NCBI GenBank assembly: GCA_021108035.1
Contig: JAIORQ010000052.1
Location: forward strand, 1 to 64,000
Length of the DNA: 64,000 bases
Direction: 5' to 3'
From: Bacteroidales bacterium
GTDB taxonomy: Bacteria; Bacteroidota; Bacteroidia; Bacteroidales; JAADGE01
This document shows positions 7,964 to 16,702 of this stretch, in pieces (the first letter of the stretch is position 1; the number at the start of each line of letters is the position of its first letter). A model generated the notes under the pieces. It made no database searches. It saw only the letters and a program-made list of their open reading frames with translations, and had not been told where the DNA came from. A program made the position numbers and the translations under genes.

Positions 7964-9865
7964 ATGAAACTGAAAAAATATACAGTATCAGAAGAATGCA
8001 TAGGTTGCAGAGCCTGTGTTGAAGTTGCAGAAAATAATTTTGATATGTGCAATCAAAATGTGGCATACATAAAAAAGCAACCTTCAACAAAAGAGGAGGA
8101 AAAAATCAGCGAAGAAGCTATGAATGTTTGTCCGGTTGAGGCAATATCAGTTATAGAAGTTCAAGTTTCCGGTATTGAACCGGTACTTGCAAAGTCGATT
8201 GTCAAAGAAGTTTTGGATGAGCATCCGGATTTAAAACAGATTTTAATTGATTTGTCGCCAAAATTCAAACGCATGCAAAACCCGGTTGTATATAATACTT
8301 TGGCAAAGTTTGCAAGTTTTAAAGATGCTGCAAAAGTTACAGGAGTTTCGATTTGTGAAATTTTACATACCGTTAACAGGTTTTTGGGTGTTGAAGAAAA
8401 GTTGATTAAGAATATGCCGGAGTGTATTTCATCTCAAAAAGATGAAGATATTCTTGAAGGAACAGAACTGAATTGGGAAGAAAGTGCAGAGCGATACATC
8501 TATAATTCAGGCAGTATGGATGAATTATTCGGTAAAATATCTGAACTGAAAGCTCAACAAAATATTGTGATTTTGTCAGTTGAAAAACCTAATGAACTGC
8601 TTAAAACAGTCAAAGGTTTAGGCTTTGAATTTAATTTGGAAAAACATCGTGAATATCGGGTTTCAATTTTCAATCCTGAAAAAGAGGAAATGCAAATTCC
8701 TTGGGAAGAGAGAAAATCTGATTTTGAAGTGATGGATGTCAGAATGATGCAAACTGACCCTTTTGATATCATCATTAAAAAATCATATGAGATTGAAGAA
8801 GACAGTGGTTTTACACTTATTCAAAGGTTTGAACCTACGCCTATGATTAATATGTTGTCTGAAATGGGTTATGAACATATCACAGAGCAAGTAGGGCAGC
8901 AAGAAGTTTGGATATATTTTCATAAAAAAGTAACTGATAAATCCGGAAGTTCAGATGAAGTTTCGGATAAAGTTGATGTTGTTATTCAATCTGCAACACC
9001 TGTTGCTTATCCTGTGATGATGAGATTGTTACAGTCTGAAAAAATCAGAAAGTCAATAAATATTAAAGAACTAAAAGTTTGGGAAGAAACCGAAAAGCAT
9101 CTTGCATGGATTGTAAACGGAAGGGCAGATATAAGTTTCTCGGCATTAATTACTTCTGCCAAATTAAAAGACAGTGATGTTATTATTCCTGCCATGTTTG
9201 TTTGGGATAACTTTGTTATATTAACAAGATACAAAGCAAAGGGTCTAAAAGATATTAAAGGCAAAGAAATTCACACACCTTTATTTGAAGAAGCACCGCC
9301 TGCAAAAATTACTAAATATCTGATTAAAGCAAGCGGATTAAATGTTGATGATTACAAATTTGTTTACGGAACACCTTTCGGAAGACCCGAAAAAATTTAT
9401 GCAGATTTTGTTACAGGTAATGCCGATACTGTTATTTTACGTGAGCCTGAAGCGAGTTATGCCATAAAAATTATGCAAGACAGAGGTGAAGATATATCTG
9501 TTATTTCCTATAATAAAATTTGGAATGAAATTAATCCCGGTTTTGGAAGTTTCCCTAATGCAGGTATTATTTTAAAAGGCGAGTTTGTCAGAAAAAATCC
9601 TGAAATAACCAAAGTTTTGTTAGAAGAATTGAAAAAAGCAATTGATTGGGTAAATAAAAACAGACACGAATCTGCAAAATTATCTTTTGATATGATGAGA
9701 CAGCCTGTTGACAGAGTTGAATTATTTTTAGAAAATGTAAATTTTGAATATGTTGAAGGAGAAAAATTGAATAAAAAAGTAAAAGCATATTTTGATATTC
9801 TTATGGAACAAGGTATTGTTGAAGCTAAAATTGATGATAAATTTTTAAGTATCTTTAAAGTATAG
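7964..9865 (+). CDS. Ferredoxin-DUF1858-DUF2249-solute-binding fusion protein
   Basis: 633-residue protein with an uncommon domain order. Residues 1-62 are a single-cluster ferredoxin (Cys12, Cys15, Cys18 and Cys56-Pro). Residues about 75-135 resemble DUF1858. Residues about 165-325 hold one or two DUF2249-like modules, the second beginning VMDVRMMQTDPFD. Residues about 333-633 have the fold signature of NitT/TauT-type ABC substrate-binding proteins. There is no signal peptide or lipobox, so the binding domain should be cytoplasmic, unlike transporter partners. It may sense or deliver a small ligand to redox-active cluster machinery. The next gene starts 5 bases after its stop codon. Domain calls for the two DUFs are by pattern recognition; the overall function is unknown. 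Confidence 0.85.
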   Translation: MKLKKYTVSEECIGCRACVEVAENNFDMCNQNVAYIKKQPSTKEEEKISEEAMNVCPVEAISVIEVQVSGIEPVLAKSIVKEVLDEHPDLKQILIDLSPKFKRMQNPVVYNTLAKFASFKDAAKVTGVSICEILHTVNRFLGVEEKLIKNMPECISSQKDEDILEGTELNWEESAERYIYNSGSMDELFGKISELKAQQNIVILSVEKPNELLKTVKGLGFEFNLEKHREYRVSIFNPEKEEMQIPWEERKSDFEVMDVRMMQTDPFDIIIKKSYEIEEDSGFTLIQRFEPTPMINMLSEMGYEHITEQVGQQEVWIYFHKKVTDKSGSSDEVSDKVDVVIQSATPVAYPVMMRLLQSEKIRKSINIKELKVWEETEKHLAWIVNGRADISFSALITSAKLKDSDVIIPAMFVWDNFVILTRYKAKGLKDIKGKEIHTPLFEEAPPAKITKYLIKASGLNVDDYKFVYGTPFGRPEKIYADFVTGNADTVILREPEASYAIKIMQDRGEDISVISYNKIWNEINPGFGSFPNAGIILKGEFVRKNPEITKVLLEELKKAIDWVNKNRHESAKLSFDMMRQPVDRVELFLENVNFEYVEGEKLNKKVKAYFDILMEQGIVEAKIDDKFLSIFKV

Positions 9866-9870
9866 ACAAA

Positions 9871-10320
9871 ATGATTAATTATCAACCGATAGCTTATTTC
9901 GAAACTGAATATTCATTGAAATCCAAAGCTCCGAGGCAAGGAATGTTAGCTGATGATGCAAAAGGTGTAATCAAAATTAATGAGGAATATGTACAATGTT
10001 TGGAGTATTTGTCTTCTTTTGAATATATATGGGTAATCTGTCATTTTCATGAATCAAAAGCTTGGAATTATAAAGTAAATCCTCCCGGCAGTAATCATGA
10101 ATTTGGTTTGTTTGCAACCCGAAGTCCGAGAAGGCCGAATCCGATTGGATTATCATTAATAAAACTGGATTCGATTTCAGGTAATAAGCTGTATGTAAGC
10201 AATATAGATGCTTTTGACGGAACGCCTGTTTTAGATATTAAACCGTATTTGCCCTCAATTGATAATGCTGTGAGCATTAAAAATACAGAGGTTGAAGTTT
10301 ATTTGGGGCTTCGTGATTAG
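9871..10320 (+). CDS. trmO: TrmO/TsaA-family methyltransferase-like protein
   Basis: 149-residue YaeB/TsaA (TrmO) family protein. Escherichia coli TrmO N6-methylates t6A37 of tRNA-Thr using S-adenosylmethionine. Hallmarks are FATRSPRRPNPIGLS and DGTPVLDIKPYLP. The protein is shorter than E. coli TrmO (about 235 aa) and lacks its C-terminal domain, as is common in anaerobes. It is separated from the fusion gene by only 5 bases, so it belongs to the cofactor transcript. TsaA-like genes recur next to NifX/MinD genes, which suggests the short form may serve another methylation; that is inference. Confidence 0.85.
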   Translation: MINYQPIAYFETEYSLKSKAPRQGMLADDAKGVIKINEEYVQCLEYLSSFEYIWVICHFHESKAWNYKVNPPGSNHEFGLFATRSPRRPNPIGLSLIKLDSISGNKLYVSNIDAFDGTPVLDIKPYLPSIDNAVSIKNTEVEVYLGLRD

Positions 10321-10410
10321 GATTTTTAAATGATTCGCTTGTGAAAGAATTTGTAGAAAGTAAAAAATAATAACTCTGTCAGTTTTATAACATATTAATT
10401 AGAAATAATT

Positions 10411-10854
10411 ATGAATTTAAGATTTGCATTTGCCGTTAACAAAAGCGGTGATTTTCAAAAGAAACATTTCGGAGATGCCGATAAATATATTATTTATGAA
10501 CACGACTCAAAAGAATTGATTTTTATTGATGAAATCGAAAATACAAAACGAGATATTGATGAAGAAACAGAACACGGTTCAAAACGAAAAGGGAATGAAA
10601 TAATTGAATATCTTAAAAATTTTGATGTTAAAGTATTAGTTTCAATGCAATTCGGTAAAAATATTAAAATGGTTGATAAGCATTTTATTCCGGTTATAGT
10701 ATCAAATAATAAACTGAATGAGGTAATTGATATTATTGAAAAAAATGTTCATTGGATTAATGATGAAGCCAAAAATAAAGAATTTGACTATATGATATTT
10801 AGGATAAATAACGGAATCTTTAAACAAAAGTTTGAAAAATATAAAAATAACTGA
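10411..10854 (+). CDS. Second NifX-like protein with C-terminal extension
   Basis: 147-residue protein with a NifX-type fold. The beta-strand MNLRFAFAVNKSGDF, the HFGDADKYIIYE segment, and a helix-strand pair ending VLVSMQFGKNI correspond to the family core. About 35 extra residues at the C-terminus are absent from the 112-aa copy at 5890-6228. The glycine-rich loop of the first copy is replaced here, so its cargo or partner probably differs. The upstream gap is 90 bases. The assignment is weaker than for the first copy but fits the context. Confidence 0.75.
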   Translation: MNLRFAFAVNKSGDFQKKHFGDADKYIIYEHDSKELIFIDEIENTKRDIDEETEHGSKRKGNEIIEYLKNFDVKVLVSMQFGKNIKMVDKHFIPVIVSNNKLNEVIDIIEKNVHWINDEAKNKEFDYMIFRINNGIFKQKFEKYKNN

Positions 10855-10908
10855 TAATATTGATAAATGTTATGATTTGTTAAATCCCATAAGCTAAATT
10901 TCGTTTAA

Positions 10909-11688
10909 ATGAAACTTTCCGTACTTACAGAGAATACAGCAGGAGCATATTTTTTTGCCGAACACGGTTTATCCTATTTTATTGAATACGATAATAAAAA
11001 GATATTATTTGATGCAGGAGCAAGTGATGTCTTTTTGAAAAATGCAGAAAAACTAAAAATTGATATAAACAGTGCAGATTGCATTGTTTTAAGTCACGGA
11101 CATTGGGACCACGGTAACGGTTTAAAATATTTGAAAGATAAACCCTTAATTTGCCATCCTGATGCTTTTCAAAAAAGATACCGAGAGAACGAAAATAAAA
11201 ATATCGGATTGGAATTGAGCTGTGATGAATTAAATGAAAAGTTTGATATTCGTATAAGTAAAGAACCGGTTTACATTTCATCAAATATTATTTTCCTCGG
11301 AGAAATACCGAGAATAAATGATTTTGAATCACAATCAACATCTTTTGTTAATGAAAAAGGAAATAAAGATTTTGTGCCGGATGATTCTGCTCTTGCAATT
11401 ATTATCGGAGATGAATTAGTCATTGTTTCCGGCTGTGCACATTCCGGAATATGCAATACCACTGAATATGCAAAGAAAGTAACAGGTTTAAAAACTGTAA
11501 AGACTGTTATCGGAGGATTTCATTTAATAAGAAATGACAGGCAAACTAAAGAAACAATAAAATATTTTAAAAGAAATAAAGTTAAACAATTACTTCCCTC
11601 ACATTGCACACAACTTCCGGCACTTGCTGCATTCTATGAGGAATTCAAAATTAATCATGTAAAAACAGGAATGGTTTATAAATTTTAA
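10909..11688 (+). CDS. Metallo-beta-lactamase-fold hydrolase (COG1237 type)
   Basis: 259-residue metal-dependent hydrolase. The ligand motif SHGHWDHGNG places His63, His65, Asp67 and His68; further metal ligands are expected in GCAHSGICN and near the C-terminal HCTQLPAL. It resembles proteins annotated as dihydropterin-ribofuranosyl-aminobenzene phosphate synthase-like (COG1237), which frequently neighbour NifX-type genes in anaerobes. Cytoplasmic, no signal peptide. The substrate cannot be told from sequence; a link to pterin or cofactor chemistry is speculative. Confidence 0.88.
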   Translation: MKLSVLTENTAGAYFFAEHGLSYFIEYDNKKILFDAGASDVFLKNAEKLKIDINSADCIVLSHGHWDHGNGLKYLKDKPLICHPDAFQKRYRENENKNIGLELSCDELNEKFDIRISKEPVYISSNIIFLGEIPRINDFESQSTSFVNEKGNKDFVPDDSALAIIIGDELVIVSGCAHSGICNTTEYAKKVTGLKTVKTVIGGFHLIRNDRQTKETIKYFKRNKVKQLLPSHCTQLPALAAFYEEFKINHVKTGMVYKF

Positions 11689-11745
11689 CCGGTAAATCGA
11701 CACAGTAATAGTATGAAAATATTTAAAAAACCACTAATAAACAAT

Positions 11746-11876
11746 GAGACTACTCCGAAAAGGTGCAAAGCAACTAATTCTGCAAAAATCCAACAACACA
11801 ATAGGCTTATTGTCAGTCAATTAATGAAGTTGCTATGCACCTTTTTTTGCAAGATATTACTTTTCGGAGTGGACTC
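11746..11876. repeat. Terminal-inverted-repeat element, family GAGTCCACTCCGAAAAG
   Basis: Left end GAGACTACTCCGAAAAG (11746-11762) and right end CTTTTCGGAGTGGACTC (11860-11876) are inverted copies with two mismatches. Just inside, AAAAGGTGCAAAGCAACT pairs with AGTTGCTATGCACCTTTT. The 131-bp unit is non-coding. A 61-bp relative with the same termini lies at 43210-43270, which supports a small mobile or MITE-like family. Confidence 0.75.
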
Positions 11877-11950
11877 AACAATTAAACATTAAACACTGTA
11901 CAATTCTCAAAAAAGCCAATTACTTAATAATATAACTAAATTTTTTTCGA

Positions 11951-13111
11951 ATGAATATATCAAACAGAGTAAATCAATTAAAAAAATCTGCCATACACGA
12001 AATGACAAGATTATCAAAACAGTATGAAGATGTTGCTTTTTTATCTTGGGCAAAACCGTCATCCGGAACGCCTTCACATATTAATGATGCAGCAGTTGAA
12101 GCTATCCAAAACGGATTGACATCAGGTTATTCTCAGGCAGAAGGTTTACCTGAACTCAGAGAGCTGATTGTTAGAAAACTTAAAAGAGATAATCACATTA
12201 ATTCCAAGATTTCTGAACTTCTGATAACGGTCGGTGCCATTGAGGGTTTAGCTGCATCTGTTATGGCAGTTATAGATCCCGGAGATGAAGTTATTTTATT
12301 AACTCCGACATATTCAACTCATATCACGCAAGTAAAATTAGCATCAGGTATTCCGATTTTAGTGCCTCTTGATGAAGAAAACGATTTTAAACCAAACTTT
12401 GAAGCAATTGTAGAGTCAATTACAAAGAAGACTAAAGCAATTATGCTTTGTACTCCGAACAATCCTACGGGTACTGTTTTTTCTGAAGATAATCTGAAAA
12501 CGATTGCAAAAATAGCTTTAAAAAATAAACTGACAGTTATAGTTGATGAAGCGTATGAATATTTTGTTTATGATGATAATAAGCATTTTAGTATTGCATC
12601 AATACCCGGAATGGAGAATCATGTAATTACAAATTATACTTTTACAAAAACATATGCTATGACGGGTTGGCGTATCGGTTATTTACATGCAAGTGAAAAT
12701 TTAATTGAGCAAATAAAGAAAGTCCATATTCCAATTTCAATTTGTGCACCCGTTGTATCACAATATGCTGCAATAGCTGCATTAAAGGGAAGTCAGGATT
12801 GTATTAAGGAATTTCGAAATGATTATTTAAGAGCAAGAAATTTAATGTGTGAACGATTAGACAGACTGGATTCATTTTTTCAATATGTTAAACCAAGCGG
12901 TTCATATTTAATGTTTCCTGAAGTTTTGGGTGAGAGAGCAAAAGATTCATTTGCATTCAGCAAAACCTTATTAAAAGAAGCCAAAGTTTCAACAACTCCC
13001 GGAGTTGCATTCGGCCCAAACGGTGAGAATCATGTTCGTTTGTCTTTTTGTGTTCCCGATGATATGATTAACAAAGCATTTGACAGAATAGAATTTTTTT
13101 TCAAAGGATAA
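11951..13111 (+). CDS. PLP-dependent class I/II aminotransferase
   Basis: 386-residue fold-type I enzyme. It has NNPTGTVF around Asn171, VDEAYEYF around Asp199 and the Schiff-base lysine Lys233 in FTKTYAMTGWR, plus a late GENHVRLSF segment with the carboxylate-binding Arg. It transfers amino groups between an amino acid and a 2-oxo acid in the cytoplasm. The substrate is not evident; aspartate- or aromatic-type specificity is possible. It lies in the cofactor cluster after a repeat-containing 262-bp gap, so it may start a new transcript, and it is followed after 61 bases by the DUF89 gene. Confidence 0.9.
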   Translation: MNISNRVNQLKKSAIHEMTRLSKQYEDVAFLSWAKPSSGTPSHINDAAVEAIQNGLTSGYSQAEGLPELRELIVRKLKRDNHINSKISELLITVGAIEGLAASVMAVIDPGDEVILLTPTYSTHITQVKLASGIPILVPLDEENDFKPNFEAIVESITKKTKAIMLCTPNNPTGTVFSEDNLKTIAKIALKNKLTVIVDEAYEYFVYDDNKHFSIASIPGMENHVITNYTFTKTYAMTGWRIGYLHASENLIEQIKKVHIPISICAPVVSQYAAIAALKGSQDCIKEFRNDYLRARNLMCERLDRLDSFFQYVKPSGSYLMFPEVLGERAKDSFAFSKTLLKEAKVSTTPGVAFGPNGENHVRLSFCVPDDMINKAFDRIEFFFKG

Positions 13112-13172
13112 TCTAAAATATAGATTTTTTAATTATTATTAAAATAACAGCAGAACCAAAATTAATATACAA

Positions 13173-14021
13173 ATGAAAACATATTTAGAATGTATCCCTT
13201 GTTTTATGCAGCAAGCATTAAGAGCAGGGCGAATGACTGCAAAAAATGAAGAACAAGTAAAACTGATTTTGGATGAAGTTAGTGAATTGGTTCCGAATTT
13301 CAGTTTAGAAAACACACCTGCAGAATATGGTGCGGAAGTTTATAGAATTATTAAAGAAATAACGGGAGTTGTCGATCCTTATAAACAAATTAAAGAAGAC
13401 AGCATTAATGAGGCATTGGCATTGATTCCTGATTTAAAACAAATAATTGATGAATCTGATAATCGATTATTAACAGCCGTAAGAATAGCCATTGCAGGGA
13501 ATGTTATTGATTTTGGGGTTAATGAATCTTTTAGTCTTATTGAAGACATCGGAAAAATATTAGTTCAGGATTTTGCTGTTTCGGATTTTAATTATTTTAA
13601 ATCGGCAGTTAAAAAAGCTGAAAAAATACTTTATATCGGAGATAATGCCGGAGAATCAGTGTTTGATAAATTATTGATTGAAGAAATGGGAAAGCCTGTG
13701 ATTTATGCAGTTAGAGAAATTCCCGTTATTAACGATTCAACTTATGAAGATGCAGTAAATTCAGGTCTCGCAGATGTTGCAACAATAATTTCTTCCGGTG
13801 TAAAAGCTCCGGGAACAATTTTAAATCAATGTAATAACGAGTTTTTAGAATTATTTAAATCGGCTGATATGGTTATCAGCAAAGGTCAAGGAAATTATGA
13901 AGGTTTGTCGGATGTGAATCGTCCGCTTTTTTTCTTATTAAAAGCTAAATGTGAAGTTATTGCAAAAGATTTGGGTATGAAAAAAAATGATATTATTCTG
14001 AAAGGAATTAATTTAATTTGA
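13173..14021 (+). CDS. DUF89/ARMT1-family metal-dependent phosphatase-like protein
   Basis: 282-residue protein of the DUF89 (ARMT1-like, COG1578) family. Members include metal-dependent damage-control phosphatases acting on phosphorylated metabolites. The diagnostic N-terminal ECIPCFMQQAL (Cys7, Cys10) and the later motifs YIGDNAGES and SKGQGNYEGLS, which carry the metal and phosphate ligands, are intact. The Cys pair may bind a further metal. It ends 7 bases before the CGGC gene, so it is co-transcribed. A role in removing damaged cofactor precursors is an inference from the family. Confidence 0.9.
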   Translation: MKTYLECIPCFMQQALRAGRMTAKNEEQVKLILDEVSELVPNFSLENTPAEYGAEVYRIIKEITGVVDPYKQIKEDSINEALALIPDLKQIIDESDNRLLTAVRIAIAGNVIDFGVNESFSLIEDIGKILVQDFAVSDFNYFKSAVKKAEKILYIGDNAGESVFDKLLIEEMGKPVIYAVREIPVINDSTYEDAVNSGLADVATIISSGVKAPGTILNQCNNEFLELFKSADMVISKGQGNYEGLSDVNRPLFFLLKAKCEVIAKDLGMKKNDIILKGINLI

Positions 14022-14028
14022 TAAACAG

Positions 14029-14478
14029 ATGAAAAACAAAACAAAAATCGGAATTATAATTTGTGATCGTTATCGCAGTTGTGCCGGAGGTAAATGTTTC
14101 AGAGCTTTACAAAACAGGGAAGGAGCATTTGATATTTATGCAAAAGACGAAGATATTGAATTAGTCGGTTATACAAGTTGCGGAGGTTGTCCGGGAGGAA
14201 ATATTGAATATGCACCCGAAGAAATGAAAAATAACGGAGCGGAAGTTGTTCATCTGGCAACAGGTTTTGTTGTCGGTTATCCGCCTTGCCCACGCATTAA
14301 ACAATTCGTAAAAGTAATTGAGATAAAATACGGAATGAAAGCAGTTATCGGCACTCATCCGATACCGGAAAAATATTTAATTACACATACAAAAATGAAA
14401 ACATGGGATTCTTCTGCATGGAATGAAATTACAAAACCGACTATGTCTGATGAAAAAACAAGAATTGCGTATAATTAG
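14029..14478 (+). CDS. CGGC-domain putative metal-binding protein
   Basis: 149-residue protein of the CGGC domain family (PF08821). The motif is YTSCGGCPGG (Cys51-Cys54). Additional cysteines are Cys12, Cys18 and Cys23 in the N-terminal strand-loop, and one in VGYPPCPR. The family is predicted to bind metal or a cluster and is largely confined to anaerobic bacteria and archaea. The gene starts 7 bases after DUF89 and precedes a radical SAM gene. No signal peptide. Precise function unknown. Confidence 0.88.
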   Translation: MKNKTKIGIIICDRYRSCAGGKCFRALQNREGAFDIYAKDEDIELVGYTSCGGCPGGNIEYAPEEMKNNGAEVVHLATGFVVGYPPCPRIKQFVKVIEIKYGMKAVIGTHPIPEKYLITHTKMKTWDSSAWNEITKPTMSDEKTRIAYN

Positions 14479-14489
14479 AAATTTGCATC

Positions 14490-14572
14490 AGTCATCGGAT
14501 GACTATATTGATAAATACCGTAGAAGATCAAAATGTTTATTAGTAATTATTTGACAAAGTCATCCGATGACT
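14490..14572. repeat. Pair of complementary 15-bp hairpins
   Basis: AGTCATCGGATGACT (14490-14504) and its reverse complement AGTCATCCGATGACT (14558-14572) frame an 83-bp spacer just upstream of the radical SAM gene. Each copy can form a 7-bp stem, or the two can pair with each other. The right copy is followed by only a short T-run. Two alternative folds could influence read-through. Confidence 0.7.
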
Positions 14573-14594
14573 TTTATATAAAACGATCAAATTT

Positions 14595-15530
14595 ATGTAT
14601 AAATACTTATTCGGCCCGGTTCCTTCACGTCGTTTGGGCATGTCTCTCGGTGTTGACCTTGTTCCGCACAAAGTTTGCACTTTGGATTGCGTATATTGCG
14701 AATGCGGTGCAACAACAAAGTTGACTGTTGACAGAAAAGAATATATTCTTTATGATCGAATCACAGAAGAATTAACGCATTATTTTGAGCATAATCCCGA
14801 TCCGGAATATATTACTTTTTCAGGTTCCGGTGAACCGACTTTAAATTCAAGGATAGGAGATGTAATTGTATTTATTAAAAGCAAGAAACCAAATATTCCG
14901 ATTGCTGTTTTAACCAACGGTACTTTGCTGAATAATAAATCATTAAGAAAAGAAATTTATAAAGCAGATGTAATACTTCCCTCATTGGATGCTGCTGTAT
15001 CTTCTGATTTTCAAAATATAAACAGACCTCATAATTCCTTAACTGTTGATACCTATATACAGGGATTAATTGATTTAAGAAATGAGTTTTTAGGTAAAAT
15101 ATGGTTAGAAATATTGATTCTTCCCGGTTATAATGATAATCCCGAGAATATAACAGCTTTAAAAGAAGCGATACTTAAAATTAAACCGGATTCAATACAA
15201 TTAAATACATTAGATCGTCCCGGAGTATTGACTGATTTAGAAGCGGCAAGTCAAGATGAATTATTGAAAATTATTAACTCTTGGAATTTGAAGAATGTTG
15301 AGATCATAGCAAAGGTAAAAGACAGGGAAAAAGTAATATCATACAGGGAAGATATTGAAACAGCAATTTTAGAAACCATAAAAAGAAGACCTTGCACTCT
15401 GCATGATCTTTCTTTGCTTTTAGGAACTCATATCAATGAAATTAATAAATATCTGGGTGTTCTCGAAGAAAACGGAAAAATACTGACAAAATCATTGGAT
15501 CGAGGTACTTTTTATCAAATTAAAAAATAG
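14595..15530 (+). CDS. Radical SAM protein (COG0731 type)
   Basis: 311-residue radical SAM enzyme. The N-terminus YLFGPVPSRRLGMSLG is diagnostic, followed by CTLDCVYC (Cys28, Cys32, Cys35) that binds the [4Fe-4S] cluster, SGSGEPTL for SAM contact and ITFSGSG in the barrel. About residues 250-311 look like a winged helix (ETAILETIKRRPCTLHDLSLL). Proteins of this type are commonly encoded beside NifX-like and DUF134 genes in anaerobes. The reaction is unknown. It is the last gene of the co-directional cofactor cluster. Confidence 0.9.
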   Translation: MYKYLFGPVPSRRLGMSLGVDLVPHKVCTLDCVYCECGATTKLTVDRKEYILYDRITEELTHYFEHNPDPEYITFSGSGEPTLNSRIGDVIVFIKSKKPNIPIAVLTNGTLLNNKSLRKEIYKADVILPSLDAAVSSDFQNINRPHNSLTVDTYIQGLIDLRNEFLGKIWLEILILPGYNDNPENITALKEAILKIKPDSIQLNTLDRPGVLTDLEAASQDELLKIINSWNLKNVEIIAKVKDREKVISYREDIETAILETIKRRPCTLHDLSLLLGTHINEINKYLGVLEENGKILTKSLDRGTFYQIKK

Positions 15531-15602
15531 TTATTAATTTTAGCGGTAATTATAAATCACTTTGAGGGAATAATAAATCTGATATGTCATTAATTAAAAA
15601 CT

Positions 15603-16466
15603 ATGAAAACTAAACTTTTAATTTCAGGGTTTTTAATTCTTACATTTAATATTTTCTCACAAAGCAAAGTTATCGGTGTGATTAAAGACTTTGAGGAAAA
15701 TTACTTGCCTTCTGCATATATTCAAGAAGTTGGCACAAAGAATGAGGTTGTTTCAAATGAAAAAGGCAAATTTGTAATAAACACTATAAAAGACACTTGT
15801 TTAATTAGTTTTTCATGGATTGGCTTGGAAACAAAGACAATTGAAATAACAAAAGACACATCAATTAATATAATACTTGAAATTTGGAATTATGAATTCA
15901 ATTGGATAACAATTGGGGCAAACTTTGAAGCAATCAACTCAAATTTTGGTTTTTTAGTAAGTAATGGTTTCGATGAACACCCAATTATTCATTTTGAAGA
16001 CTTCTCTGAATCGTGGATATATAAGGCGAGTGTTACAACAGATTTCAAAAGGGATTATTCAATTGGAGTTAAATTTGGCCGAGATTATATTTTGAGACAC
16101 ATTTACATGCCTACGATTGAGTATAAAAAAACTGAATATTTTTCTAATAACTTTCATCAAACCGATATAAACTTATCTTTTGGTGTTCGTTTTAGAGGCT
16201 TTTGGGGTACAATCTTAATAAAATCCGGATATCAATCATTGAATGGAGATTATAACTTAGGTGGAGGAATTGGTTTTCAAAATAGCCATCGCAGTCCAAA
16301 TTTATACTATGGAATAACGGCAGGATATTGGATTAATTACTTTACTTATAATATCTACTTTCAAAGTTTTATTTACAAGCATAAATTAAGTTTAAGAGCA
16401 AATTATGAGAGAATTGAAAACTTTGATTTTTTAAATATTGGGATAAATTATATTTTTAACAGATAA
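15603..16466 (+). CDS. Outer-membrane protein with CarboxypepD_reg-like domain
   Basis: 287 residues. Residues 1-19 are a signal peptide ending in FSQ. Residues about 20-100 match the carboxypeptidase-regulatory-like beta-sandwich seen at the start of Bacteroidota TonB receptors. Residues about 105-287 alternate aromatic and polar residues like an outer-membrane beta-barrel and end in an aromatic-rich strand (NIGINYIFNR). There is no TonB plug. Its stop codon is followed by a sequence (16474-16496) that resembles those after genes in the 26-34 kb array. A small barrel of unknown function. Confidence 0.7.
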   Translation: MKTKLLISGFLILTFNIFSQSKVIGVIKDFEENYLPSAYIQEVGTKNEVVSNEKGKFVINTIKDTCLISFSWIGLETKTIEITKDTSINIILEIWNYEFNWITIGANFEAINSNFGFLVSNGFDEHPIIHFEDFSESWIYKASVTTDFKRDYSIGVKFGRDYILRHIYMPTIEYKKTEYFSNNFHQTDINLSFGVRFRGFWGTILIKSGYQSLNGDYNLGGGIGFQNSHRSPNLYYGITAGYWINYFTYNIYFQSFIYKHKLSLRANYERIENFDFLNIGINYIFNR

Positions 16467-16492
16467 AAAATAACCGCTAACAAATATATAAA

Positions 16493-16669
16493 ATGCATAT
16501 TTATTATATAACCATTAATTTTTCACCTGTGATTAGAGCCGGTTACCGTTATCAAGGACCGAAGGGTTTATTATTTAGGGCTGCACCTCAATACTTTATA
16601 ACTGAAAACAATGGCGGAGAAATTTATAATAAGTTGTGGTTCGGTTTGTTAATCGGTTATTCATTTTAA
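16493..16669 (+). pseudogene. C-terminal fragment of an outer-membrane barrel protein
   Basis: A 58-codon frame encodes a peptide containing VIRAGYRYQGPKGLLFRAAP and ending in LLIGYSF. The GYRYQ...GLLFR pattern and final aromatic residue are typical of the last strands of Bacteroidota outer-membrane barrels. There is no signal peptide or upstream portion, so this looks like a stranded 3' end of a lost gene, possibly related to its neighbour. Confidence 0.5.
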
Positions 16670-16702
16670 CAGTTAATAAAATTGAAAATAAATTTTACGA
16701 CT

